From a bacterium (lineage in GTDB: Bacteria; Desulfobacterota; Binatia; DP-6), in NCBI GenBank assembly GCA_026129405.1, contig JAHCID010000003.1:1-64000 (forward strand): a stretch of DNA of 64,000 bases. The letters run 5' to 3'. The notes beneath the pieces were generated by a model. It was not told the DNA's origin, ran no database searches, and was given only the letters and a program-made list of their open reading frames with translations. Position numbers and translations under genes: made by a program. This document shows positions 34,579-42,205 of the stretch, piece by piece (the stretch's first letter is position 1; every line of letters starts with the position of its first letter).

Positions 34579-34824
34579 ATGCTGCTCGTCCCGTGCCCGC
34601 ACTGCGGCCCGCGCAACGCCTCCGAGTTCCGCTGGATGGGCGAAGCCAAGCCGCGCCCCGACCCGCATGCGGCGACCCCTGCGGAGTGGCGCGCGTACCT
34701 CTACGAGAAGCGCAACCTCGCCGGCTGGGTGCGCGAGGGCTGGTACCACCGCGCCGGCTGCCGCCGCTTCTTCCAGATCGAGCGCGACACGACGACCAAC
34801 GCGACGCGCCCCGTGTCCGCATGA
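34579..34824 (+). CDS. mgdB: N-methylglutamate dehydrogenase subunit B (SoxD-like)
   Basis: 81 residues. Zinc-binding residues lie in VPCPHCGPRNASEF and YHRAGCRRFFQIERDT, as in the sarcosine oxidase delta subunit. The ending NATRPVSA is typical. It sits between mgdA and mgdC and overlaps mgdC by ATGA. Confidence 0.9.
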   Translation: MLLVPCPHCGPRNASEFRWMGEAKPRPDPHAATPAEWRAYLYEKRNLAGWVREGWYHRAGCRRFFQIERDTTTNATRPVSA

Positions 34825-37595
34825 CGCCCCCCATGCCCATGCGCCTCGGCCCGCAGCCGAGGGAGGTCGTCGACCGCGGCGACGCCTTCAGCTTCACGTG
34901 GAACGGCCAGCTCCGCTTCGCCTACCGCGGCGACACCATCGTCTCGGCGCTGCTGGCGGCGGGGGAGCGCGTCTTCTCGCGCAGCTTCAAGTACCACCGG
35001 CCGCGCGGCGTTCTCTCGGCGACCTACCACGACCCGGGCTGTCTCGTGCAGGTCGGCGACGAGCCCAACGTTCGCGGCGCGCACCGGCGGGTCGGCGTCG
35101 CCTTCGACGTGCGGGCGCAGAACGTGTGGCCGTCGCTGCGCTGGGACCTCCGCGCCGTGAACCAGCTCCTCGGCCGCTTCCTGCCGCCGGGCTTCTACTA
35201 CAAGACGTTCATGGCGCCCGAGGCGCTGTGGCCGGCGTACCAGCGCGTGCTGCGCGGCTTCGCGCCCGGCGGGCGGGTCGCTCGCCGGGAGCCGGCGGAG
35301 CGGTTCGCGCATCGCTTCCTGCATCCGGACGTGGTCGTCGCGGGCGGCGGTCCGGCGGGGATGTCCGCGGCGATCGCGGCGGCGGACGCGGGCGCACGCG
35401 TGCTGCTGGTCGAGGAGGAGCCCGAGCTCGGCGGCCATCTGCGCTGGGCCGGCGATCCGACGCCGCTCCGGGACGCGATCGCGCGGCGGCCGTCGATCAC
35501 CGTCCTCGCCGACGCCGTCGTCACCGGGCGCTGGGACCAGAACTGGCTCGGGATCGTCGAGCGCGGCGTGCCGGGCGTCTTCGAGCGGCTGACGCGGGCG
35601 CGGGCGAAGGCGCTGGTGGTCGCGGGCGGGCTCATCGAGCGGCCGTACGTCTTCGCGGGCAACGACCTGCCGGGCGTCATGCTGTCCACCGCCGTGCGCC
35701 GGCTGGTGAACCTGTGGGCGGTGAAGCCCGGCGCGCGCGCGGTCGTGCTGACCGCCAACGCCGAGGGCGACGCGGCCATCGACGACCTCCGCCGCGCCGG
35801 CGTCGAGGTCGTCGCCGTCGCCGACGCGCGCCGCGGCGAGGACGTCGTGCGCGCGACCGGGCGGGGCGCGGTCAAAGCCGTGGAGCTGGCCGACGGCCGC
35901 ACGCTCGCGTGCGACCTCCTCGTCACCGCCGTCGGCTGGACGGCGCAGACGCTGCTGCTGAACATGGCCGGCGACCGGCCCGTCTACGACCCTCGCGCGG
36001 CACGCTTCGTTCCCGGCGGCCGTCTGCCCGACGACGTCTTCGTCACCGGCGGCCTCGCCGGCGACGGCACGCTGGACGAGCTCGTCGCGCACGGCGAGAC
36101 CGTCGGCCGCGCGGCGGCGGTGCAGGCGCGGGGCGGCATGCCCGACCCCGTCACGCTGCTGCAGCGCGATCCGCACCCGGCGCTCTTCCAGGCGCGCACG
36201 CACGGCTTCGTCGACTTCTCCGAGGACGTCGGCTCGAAGGACGTCGTCACCGCGGCGCACGAGGGCTACGACGGCGTCGAGCTGGTGAAGCGCTACACGA
36301 CGGCGACCATGGGCCCCGCGCAGGGCAAGCTCGAGACCATGAGCACGGTCGCCGTGCTGGCCGGCGCGGTCGGCACGCCGATCGCCGAGATCGGCACCAC
36401 CACCTGGCGTCCGCCCTACGTCCCGGTGACGCTCGGTGCGCTCGCCGGCCGTCCGCACCACCCCGTGCGGGTGTCGCCGATGCAGCCGTGGCACGAGGCG
36501 CAGGCGGCGATCCCGATGGTCGCGGGGCAGTGGATCCGCCCCGCGCACTACGGCGACCCCGCCGGCGAGGTGCGCGCCGTGCGCGAGGGCGTCGGCGTCA
36601 TCGACGTCACGCCGCTCGGCAAGATCGACCTCCGCGGCGCGGACGTGCCGAAGCTCCTGAACCTCGTCTACGTGAACAAGTGGTCGCAGCTCCCCGTCGG
36701 CGGCGTGCGCTACGGCGTCATGTGCGCCGAGGACGGCGTCGTGCTCGACGACGGCGTCACCGGCCGTCTCGCCGAGGAACGCTGGCTCATGACGACGACG
36801 TCGTCGGGCGCCGGCACCGTCTACGAGTGGCTCGAGATGTGGCTCCAGACCGCGCACCCCGACTGGGACGTCGCGCTCACGCCCTGCACGGCGGCGTACG
36901 CCAGCATGAACGTCGCCGGGCCGAAGGCGCGGGCGCTGCTCGGGCGCGTGGTCGAGGGCGTCGATCTCGCGTTCCCCTACATGCAGGTGCGCGAGGGCCG
37001 CGTCGCCGGCGTCGACGGCTGCGTCCTCTGGCGCATCGGCTTCACCGGCGAGACCAGCTGGGAGCTGCACGTGCCGGCGTCGTACGGGCTCCACGTCTGG
37101 GAGACGCTGTTCGCGGTCGGCCGCGACCTCGGCGTGCGGCCCTTCGGCGTCGAGGCGCAGCGCGTGCTGCGGCTCGAGAAGGGGCACGCGATCGTCGGCC
37201 AGGACACCGACGGGCTGACGATCGCCTTCGCCGCCGGCTTCGGCGGGCTCGTGAAGCTGGACAAGGACGACTTCGCCGGCGCGACCGAGCTGCGCTGGCA
37301 GCAGGGGCGCGACGACTACGCGCGCCTGGTCGCGCTGCAGCCGCTCGACCCGACCGAGGTGCCGGTCGAGGCGAGCCAGATCGTCGAGGGCGAGCGCCGC
37401 ATCGTCGGCCGCATCACCTCGAGCCGCTTCTCGCCGACGCTCCACCGCGCCGTCTGCCTCGGCTACGTCGCGCCGCACCTCGCCTTCGTGGGCACCGTCG
37501 TGCAGGTGCGGCTGCCGGGCGGGCGGTGCATCGGCGCGCGCGTGACCGAGCATCTGTCCCACTTCGATCCGTCGGGGGAGCGGCTGCGTGGCTGA
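34821..37595 (+). CDS. mgdC: N-methylglutamate dehydrogenase subunit C (SoxA-like)
   Basis: 924 residues, intact. The N-terminal region (FSFTWNGQLRFAYRGDTIVS, FKYHRPRGVLSA) is the Fer2_4-like domain. A nucleotide-binding motif DVVVAGGGPAGMSAA is near 170. The C-terminal 370 residues form a GcvT-type folate domain (VAGQWIRPAHYGDP, GVGVIDVTPLGKIDLRG) that would pass the methyl-derived carbon to tetrahydrofolate. It is the largest gene of the operon. Its end overlaps mgdD by 8 bases. Confidence 0.92.
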   Translation: MTPPMPMRLGPQPREVVDRGDAFSFTWNGQLRFAYRGDTIVSALLAAGERVFSRSFKYHRPRGVLSATYHDPGCLVQVGDEPNVRGAHRRVGVAFDVRAQNVWPSLRWDLRAVNQLLGRFLPPGFYYKTFMAPEALWPAYQRVLRGFAPGGRVARREPAERFAHRFLHPDVVVAGGGPAGMSAAIAAADAGARVLLVEEEPELGGHLRWAGDPTPLRDAIARRPSITVLADAVVTGRWDQNWLGIVERGVPGVFERLTRARAKALVVAGGLIERPYVFAGNDLPGVMLSTAVRRLVNLWAVKPGARAVVLTANAEGDAAIDDLRRAGVEVVAVADARRGEDVVRATGRGAVKAVELADGRTLACDLLVTAVGWTAQTLLLNMAGDRPVYDPRAARFVPGGRLPDDVFVTGGLAGDGTLDELVAHGETVGRAAAVQARGGMPDPVTLLQRDPHPALFQARTHGFVDFSEDVGSKDVVTAAHEGYDGVELVKRYTTATMGPAQGKLETMSTVAVLAGAVGTPIAEIGTTTWRPPYVPVTLGALAGRPHHPVRVSPMQPWHEAQAAIPMVAGQWIRPAHYGDPAGEVRAVREGVGVIDVTPLGKIDLRGADVPKLLNLVYVNKWSQLPVGGVRYGVMCAEDGVVLDDGVTGRLAEERWLMTTTSSGAGTVYEWLEMWLQTAHPDWDVALTPCTAAYASMNVAGPKARALLGRVVEGVDLAFPYMQVREGRVAGVDGCVLWRIGFTGETSWELHVPASYGLHVWETLFAVGRDLGVRPFGVEAQRVLRLEKGHAIVGQDTDGLTIAFAAGFGGLVKLDKDDFAGATELRWQQGRDDYARLVALQPLDPTEVPVEASQIVEGERRIVGRITSSRFSPTLHRAVCLGYVAPHLAFVGTVVQVRLPGGRCIGARVTEHLSHFDPSGERLRG

Positions 37596-38061
37596 GTGGG
37601 CGCCGATCGCCCGCCGCGCGATCACCGAGCCGGCCTACGTGCGCGACGGCCTCGAGCTGCGCGCTGCGGACGAGGTGGCAGCGACGCTGGTGCACGCCCG
37701 CAGCGGCGCGCACGACGTGCCGATGGGCCGCGCCCGCCGCGACGCCGGCGGCACGCTCGTCGTCGGCACCGCGCCGGGCCAGTGGCTCGTCCTCGGCGCG
37801 GCGGCGGGCGTCGACCTGACGCACTTCTACGCTGCGCTCCGCCTGACCGGGCCGCGTGCCGAGACCGTGCTGCGCGCCGTCTGCGCGATCGACCTGGGCG
37901 ACGCCGTCACCCCGCACGGCGCCGCCTTCCGCGCCCCGGTGGCGGGCGTCCCCACCGACGTCGTCCGCGACGACCTCGACGGCACGCCCTCGTACCTCCT
38001 CCTCGTCGACCGCTCGTACGCCCGCTACCTCTGGCACGCGCTCCTCGACGCCGCCCCCTGA
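37588..38061 (+). CDS. mgdD: N-methylglutamate dehydrogenase subunit D (SoxG-like)
   Basis: 157 residues, GTG start inside the mgdC 3' end. The segments GTAPGQWLVLGAAAG, DLTHFYAALRLTGPRAETVL and AIDLGDAVTPHGAAFRAPVA match the gamma subunit of sarcosine oxidase, a partial GcvT fold. It is last in the operon. A 100-base gap with a sigma-28-type promoter separates it from the bactofilin gene. Confidence 0.88.
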   Translation: MAEWAPIARRAITEPAYVRDGLELRAADEVAATLVHARSGAHDVPMGRARRDAGGTLVVGTAPGQWLVLGAAAGVDLTHFYAALRLTGPRAETVLRAVCAIDLGDAVTPHGAAFRAPVAGVPTDVVRDDLDGTPSYLLLVDRSYARYLWHALLDAAP

Positions 38062-38104
38062 CGCGCCGCGAACCCTACGGAAAGCCTGACATCCGGGAAA
38101 ACCC

Positions 38105-38132
38105 TCAAGTCCGGCCGCGCGCGCGCCGATAT
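38105..38132 (+). promoter_or_regulatory. Sigma-28 (FliA)-type promoter
   Basis: TCAAGTCC at 38105-38112, a 12-base spacer and GCCGATAT at 38125-38132 match the flagellar sigma-28 consensus (TAAAGTTT or TCAAG with GCCGATAA, spacer 11-12). The GAAAACCC context just before it is common in such promoters. The expected start point is about 38139 and the bactofilin ATG is at 38162 with GGAGG before it. Confidence 0.7.
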
Positions 38133-38161
38133 CCGGTCGATTCCCCTGTGGAGGTGGTTGG

Positions 38162-38641
38162 ATGTTTCAGCGTGATGGTGGACAGGGTCCGGTGGGCGAG
38201 TCGGTCGCGAGCGGCTCGGGGCCGGGCGCAGGCGCCCAGGGCGCCACGAGCGCGTTCCTCGGCAAGGACACGCAGCTCACCGGGACGGTGACCTTCGGCA
38301 GCTCGGCGCGCATCGAGGGCCAGGTCGAGGGCCAGGTGACGGCCAACGGCACGCTCACGATCGGCGAGAGCGCGAACCTGAAGGCGACCGTCAACGGCAC
38401 GGTGATCGTCGTCCAGGGCACGGTGACGGGCGACATCACCGCCAAGACGCGCCTCGAGCTGCGCAGCCCGAGCAAGGTGAAGGGCAACATCGCGGCGCCG
38501 GTCGTCGTGATCCAGGAGGGCGCCAACTTCGAGGGCCAGTGCACGATGGGCGAGGCCGCGAAGGCGAAGCTCGGCGTCACGGCCGGCCCGTCCCTGGCGT
38601 CGTCGGCGCCCCTGACGCTCGGCAACGCCGTCAACGCGTGA
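38162..38641 (+). CDS. Bactofilin
   Basis: 159 residues. A flexible Gly/Ala N-terminus is followed by a beta-helix of short repeats: FLGKDTQLTGTVTFGSSARI, then EGQVEGQVTANGTLTIGESA, VNGTVIVVQGTVTGDITA and NIAAPVVVIQEGANFEG. Bactofilins polymerise without nucleotide into scaffolds for cell shape, stalks or polar structures. The upstream sigma-28-type promoter hints at flagellar or polar co-regulation. Confidence 0.93.
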   Translation: MFQRDGGQGPVGESVASGSGPGAGAQGATSAFLGKDTQLTGTVTFGSSARIEGQVEGQVTANGTLTIGESANLKATVNGTVIVVQGTVTGDITAKTRLELRSPSKVKGNIAAPVVVIQEGANFEGQCTMGEAAKAKLGVTAGPSLASSAPLTLGNAVNA

Positions 38642-38643
38642 TC

Positions 38644-38769
38644 ATGCGGCGGCCCATCGTGGCCGCCGTCGCATGACGTTCGCATCCCGAGCCGGGGCGC
38701 CGGACGCCCCGGACTCGGGACGCGTGCGTCCGGCATGCGATTCGCACGGCAGGTGCCCGTGCGAATCGC
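38644..38769. terminator. Three successive hairpins
   Basis: After the bactofilin stop: CATGCGGCGGCC paired with GGCCGCCGTCGCATG (38644-38676); TCCCGAG...CTCGGGA around a CGGGGCG/CGCCCCG core (38685-38720); and a perfect 13 bp stem GCGATTCGCACGG with a 7-base loop (38737-38769). The first two probably terminate bactofilin. The third could regulate yhbY. Confidence 0.65.
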
Positions 38770-38862
38770 CGCACCCGCCGTCCGCGCCCGCCGTGGTGCG
38801 CTGTACGCCGCCGGCGTCCTGACGATCGCGTCCGCTGTCGTCCTGTGCCACAACCCCGCGCC

Positions 38863-39147
38863 GTGCTCACCTCGACCCAGCGCAAGAGGCTCCGCGGTCT
38901 GGCCCACCCGCTCGAGCCCGTCGTCCAGGTCGGCCACCAGGGCGTGACCGACGCCGTCCTCGAGCAGGTGCGGGGCGCGCTGCTCGCGCACGAGCTGATC
39001 AAGGTCCGGCTGCGCGAGCCGGAGGACAAGAAGGCGCTCGCGGCGGCGCTGGCCGCAGGCAGCGAGTCGGAGCCGTGCGGCCTCGTCGGCCACACGGTCA
39101 TCCTCTACAAGCGCCACCCCGAGAAGCCGCGCATCAGCGTGGACTGA
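38863..39147 (+). CDS. yhbY: YhbY-type ribosome-assembly RNA-binding protein
   Basis: 94 residues of the CRM fold: RKRLRGLAHPLEPVVQVGHQ, GVTDAVLEQVRGALLAHELI and SEPCGLVGHTVILYKRHPEK, with the Gly-rich loop that contacts RNA. It binds pre-50S particles in relatives. I chose the GTG at 38863, which matches the usual N-terminus (VLTSTQRKRLRGLAH). It overlaps the converging methyltransferase by 14 bases. Confidence 0.9.
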   Translation: MLTSTQRKRLRGLAHPLEPVVQVGHQGVTDAVLEQVRGALLAHELIKVRLREPEDKKALAAALAAGSESEPCGLVGHTVILYKRHPEKPRISVD

Positions 39148-39991
39148 CGCCGCGCACGGCGACGACCAGCGGCATGCCGAGCAGCGTGTGCGGGTCGTCG
39201 GCGATGCGGCGCAGCTCGGCGTCGAGGTCGGCCACCTCCTCGGGCGTGGTGACGCCGTCCAGCACCGCGACGGGGGCGAGCTCCTCGAACGACAGGCGCA
39301 GGAGGTGCTTCGTCGGCCCGCTGCGGATGAGGGGCAGGTCGGCGCGCGCCTCGACGCCCTCCAGGCCGGCGGCGTCGAACAGCGCGTGCAGGCTGGTCGC
39401 GATGCGGAAGTTCTCGCCGCGCTTCGTGGCGAGCTGGAGGTTCATCGCATAGCAGCGCTCGACCGCCGCCGACGGCGGGTCGCAGAGCCAGCGCGTGACG
39501 TCCATCTCGACCGCGACGACCGCGCCGCCGGGCCGCACCAGCGCGCCCATGACGCGCAGCGCGCCGAGCGGGTCGGGGAGGTGCATCAGCACGAGGCGGC
39601 AGTACGCCAGATCGAACGCCGCCGCCGGCGCGCCCGGCGCGTTCGCCTCGGCGACGTCGAAGGTCACGTGTCCGAGCCCGCGTGCCGCCGCGAGCCGGCG
39701 CGCTTCCTCGACCTGCGCCGGGCTCTGGTCGAGCCCCAGCACCGCGCCGGTCGGGCCGACCTGCTCGCCGAGCCAGCACGCCATGATGCCGTTGCCGCAG
39801 CCGATCTCGACCACGCGCATCCCGGGCCGCAGCCCGGCCGCACGCAGCGCGGCCTCCGTGACGGGGCCGTAGACCTCCTGCAGGAGCGCCAGTCGCTCGC
39901 GCTCCGCCGCACCGGTGGCGAGGACGTAGTCGGTCACGTCCCGGTGAGTATCGCGGGGCTCCGCGCCTTGCGAGGGCCCGTCGCGCGGCAT
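39134..39991 (-). CDS. SAM-dependent methyltransferase
   Basis: About 285 residues. The SAM motifs are clear: GMRVVEIGCGNGIMACWLGE (motif I), GLDQSPAQ (motif II), FDLAYCRLVLMHLPDP and VRPGGAVVAVEMD (post-motifs). This is class I, small-molecule type. The start is uncertain: ATG 39991 is used, but GTG 39937 (VTDYVLATGAAERERL) would leave room for a divergent promoter with the GST gene. Substrate unknown. Confidence 0.85.
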   Translation of the reverse strand: MPRDGPSQGAEPRDTHRDVTDYVLATGAAERERLALLQEVYGPVTEAALRAAGLRPGMRVVEIGCGNGIMACWLGEQVGPTGAVLGLDQSPAQVEEARRLAAARGLGHVTFDVAEANAPGAPAAAFDLAYCRLVLMHLPDPLGALRVMGALVRPGGAVVAVEMDVTRWLCDPPSAAVERCYAMNLQLATKRGENFRIATSLHALFDAAGLEGVEARADLPLIRSGPTKHLLRLSFEELAPVAVLDGVTTPEEVADLDAELRRIADDPHTLLGMPLVVAVRGVSPR

Positions 39992-40017
39992 AGCCGTGCC
40001 CGCGGGAGGACGCACGC

Positions 40018-40704
40018 GTGATCGATCTGTACACCGCTCCGACGCCGAACGGCTGGAAGGCTTCCGTGGTGCTCGAGGAGCTCGAGCTGCCCTACGAGGT
40101 CCACCTCATCAACCTGATGGCGGGCGACCAGAAGCAGGACTGGTATCTCGAGATCAATCCGAACGGCCGCATCCCGGCCATCGTCGATCGCGACGCCGGC
40201 GACTTCGCCGTCTTCGAGTCGGGCGCGATCATGCTCTACCTCGCCGAGAAGACCGGCCGCCTCTGTCCGAGCGACGCGAAGGGCCGCTCGCTCGTCGTCC
40301 AGTGGCTCATGTTCCAGATGGGCGGGGTCGGCCCGATGATGGGCCAGGCGAACGTCTTCTACCGCTACTTCCCGGAGAAGATCCCGGCCGCGATCGAGCG
40401 CTACCAGAAGGAGTCGCGTCGCCTCTTCGAGGTGCTCGACGGGCGCCTGAAGGACCACGAGTGGCTCGCGGGCGACTACTCCATCGCCGACATCGCCAAC
40501 TGGTGCTGGGTGCGCACGCACAAGTGGTCCGGCGTCTCGGTCGACGGGCTCGACGGGCTCACGCGGTGGATGGACGCCATGCGCGCGCGGCCGGCCTGCC
40601 AACGCGGGGTCGAGGTCCCGTTCAAGATGCCGGACCTGGGCGGCGAGGACGAGGCGGCGTCCAAGGAGTTCGCCAAGGGCGCCCAGAGCCTGCTCGTGAA
40701 GTGA
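40018..40704 (+). CDS. Glutathione S-transferase, YfcG/YghU type
   Basis: 228 residues from a GTG. The thioredoxin-like domain reads [20 protein letters not shown], then [11 protein letters not shown] (the cis-Pro) and [12 protein letters not shown]. The C-terminal helical domain has [14 protein letters not shown]. Thr and Asn in TPNG replace the usual Tyr or Ser, as in nu-class GSTs with disulfide reductase activity. A single gene, divergent from the methyltransferase. Confidence 0.92.
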   Translation: MIDLYTAPTPNGWKASVVLEELELPYEVHLINLMAGDQKQDWYLEINPNGRIPAIVDRDAGDFAVFESGAIMLYLAEKTGRLCPSDAKGRSLVVQWLMFQMGGVGPMMGQANVFYRYFPEKIPAAIERYQKESRRLFEVLDGRLKDHEWLAGDYSIADIANWCWVRTHKWSGVSVDGLDGLTRWMDAMRARPACQRGVEVPFKMPDLGGEDEAASKEFAKGAQSLLVK

Positions 40705-40747
40705 GCCGGGCTTGCCACCCGCGGCGCGGTCCGACACGCTGGACGGT

Positions 40748-40912
40748 ATGAAGAACGACACCGCGACCCGGCCCGAGGACTCCCTCGACAGGACGGCGCG
40801 CAACGCGCGCGAAGCGGGCGACCACCTGCGCCGCATGCTCGACTTCGTGAAGGTCGTGCACCAGGCGAAGCGCGAGCGCGAGCAGGCGCACGCGCCGTCG
40901 CCCCGCAGCTAG
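40748..40912 (+). CDS. Small conserved-style helical protein
   Basis: 54 residues (MKNDTATRPEDSLDRTARNA, REAGDHLRRMLDFVKVVHQA). A charged amphipathic helix; no domain recognised. Composition is not Arg-shadow-like and it follows the GST by 43 bases, so a real small gene is plausible. Confidence 0.5.
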   Translation: MKNDTATRPEDSLDRTARNAREAGDHLRRMLDFVKVVHQAKREREQAHAPSPRS

Positions 40913-40951
40913 TCGACGATCGGTCCCGGCGGTCCGGCCGCCGGGGCCGCC

Positions 40952-42205
40952 TCAGAAGCGCAGCGTCAGCTGCGCGACCACCAGCTGCTCGCCCTGCTGG
41001 AGCGGGCCGTTCTGGTGATTGAAGGCGTATTGGAGCTTGGCCTGGAAGTACCGTCCGGCGCGCCACCCGATGCCGGTGTCCATCCGCCACGTGTCGCGGT
41101 CCCAGGCCACCTCCTCGCCGCGTGACGGCTGGACCTTGGCGAACCACTCCTGGTTCCAGCGCAGCGCGAGCCAGACGCCGTGGGGCAGCTTCCAGCGGCC
41201 CTCGACGTACCAGGCCATGACGTCGGCATCGATCGAGGTCGCCGGGCGGCGGCTGACGGCGTTCAGGATCGGCACCTCGAAGCGCGAGAAGTAGAGCTCG
41301 CTCCACAGCTCGAGCTTGCGCCACGCCCAGCGCGCGTCGGCGCCGGCGAGGATCTGGCGGAAGTCGCGCGTGCGCTGGCCCTGCGCGAGCTGCGTCGCCT
41401 CGCGCAGGTAGGGTCCGGAGCTCGCCGAGAGCCCGAGCGCCCACGCCGCGCTCGGCGACCAGCCGAGGTGCCCGGTCACCGTCGGCTCGCGCCAGCCGCG
41501 ATCGACGGGGTTCCACTCGTACGGTCGCGACGCGGGCGCCGCGTTCTTCACTTCGAGCGCCCAGTCGACGCGGTCGATGCGCCCGAACGCCGATGCGCCC
41601 GCGGCGTAGTTCGGGCCCCAGATGATCGGCACCCACGCGGGCTTGTTGTCCGGCAGGTCGCGCCGTGCGACCAGCTCCTCGGTGCTGTTCGGTGCGACGC
41701 CGTCGGTGACGCCGGTGATGCGCTCGTAGGGCAGGGGCGCGGTGACGAGTGGGTTGTCCCATGAGAGATGACGTCCGACCCAGTTGCCGATCGCGGTGGC
41801 GAACTTCCCGACCTGCAGGTGCAGCCGCGTGGGCCCGAGCGGGCTCCAGCGTACGAGGTACTCGTCGGCGCGTGCCTCGGCGCCGTGCACCTCGCGCGGA
41901 TCGAAGCCGCGGTCGACGCGCGCCTGCACGAAGGCGTAGAGCCGCCTGCCGGCGTGCGCGTCGAGAAAGAGCGTCAGGCGCGGGTTCGCGAAGCTGGCGC
42001 CGTCGCCGAAGACGATGCCGGGCGGGCGTTGATCGACGTACCAGCCCTCGAGGTCGGCGAGCCCGCTGACGGCGGCGCGGAAGCGGCCGTCCGCCGTCGA
42101 CAGCGTCAGGCGCTCGCCCAGGCGGTCCAGCACGGCGTCGGGGTCGAACGCGGCCGCCGGCGCAGCGGCGACGAGGCAGGCGAGCACGGCGAGCGCGCGC
42201 CTCAC
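40952..42205 (-). CDS. Outer-membrane porin-like beta-barrel
   Basis: 417 residues from a GTG overlapping the cyclase stop (GTGA). A signal peptide (VRRALAVLACLVAAAPAAAF) is followed by alternating hydrophobic/aromatic strands. The protein ends AQLTLRF, with the C-terminal Phe that directs barrel assembly. Aromatic girdles such as WKLPHGVWLALRWNQEWF are visible. No specific substrate motif. It is last in the hisS operon. Confidence 0.8.
   Translation of the reverse strand: MRRALAVLACLVAAAPAAAFDPDAVLDRLGERLTLSTADGRFRAAVSGLADLEGWYVDQRPPGIVFGDGASFANPRLTLFLDAHAGRRLYAFVQARVDRGFDPREVHGAEARADEYLVRWSPLGPTRLHLQVGKFATAIGNWVGRHLSWDNPLVTAPLPYERITGVTDGVAPNSTEELVARRDLPDNKPAWVPIIWGPNYAAGASAFGRIDRVDWALEVKNAAPASRPYEWNPVDRGWREPTVTGHLGWSPSAAWALGLSASSGPYLREATQLAQGQRTRDFRQILAGADARWAWRKLELWSELYFSRFEVPILNAVSRRPATSIDADVMAWYVEGRWKLPHGVWLALRWNQEWFAKVQPSRGEEVAWDRDTWRMDTGIGWRAGRYFQAKLQYAFNHQNGPLQQGEQLVVAQLTLRF

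Noticed and set aside
33326-38061. Heterotetrameric sarcosine oxidase soxBDAG
   Set aside because: Homology is real, but linkage to gmaS and mgsABC fits N-methylglutamate dehydrogenase; substrate still needs testing.
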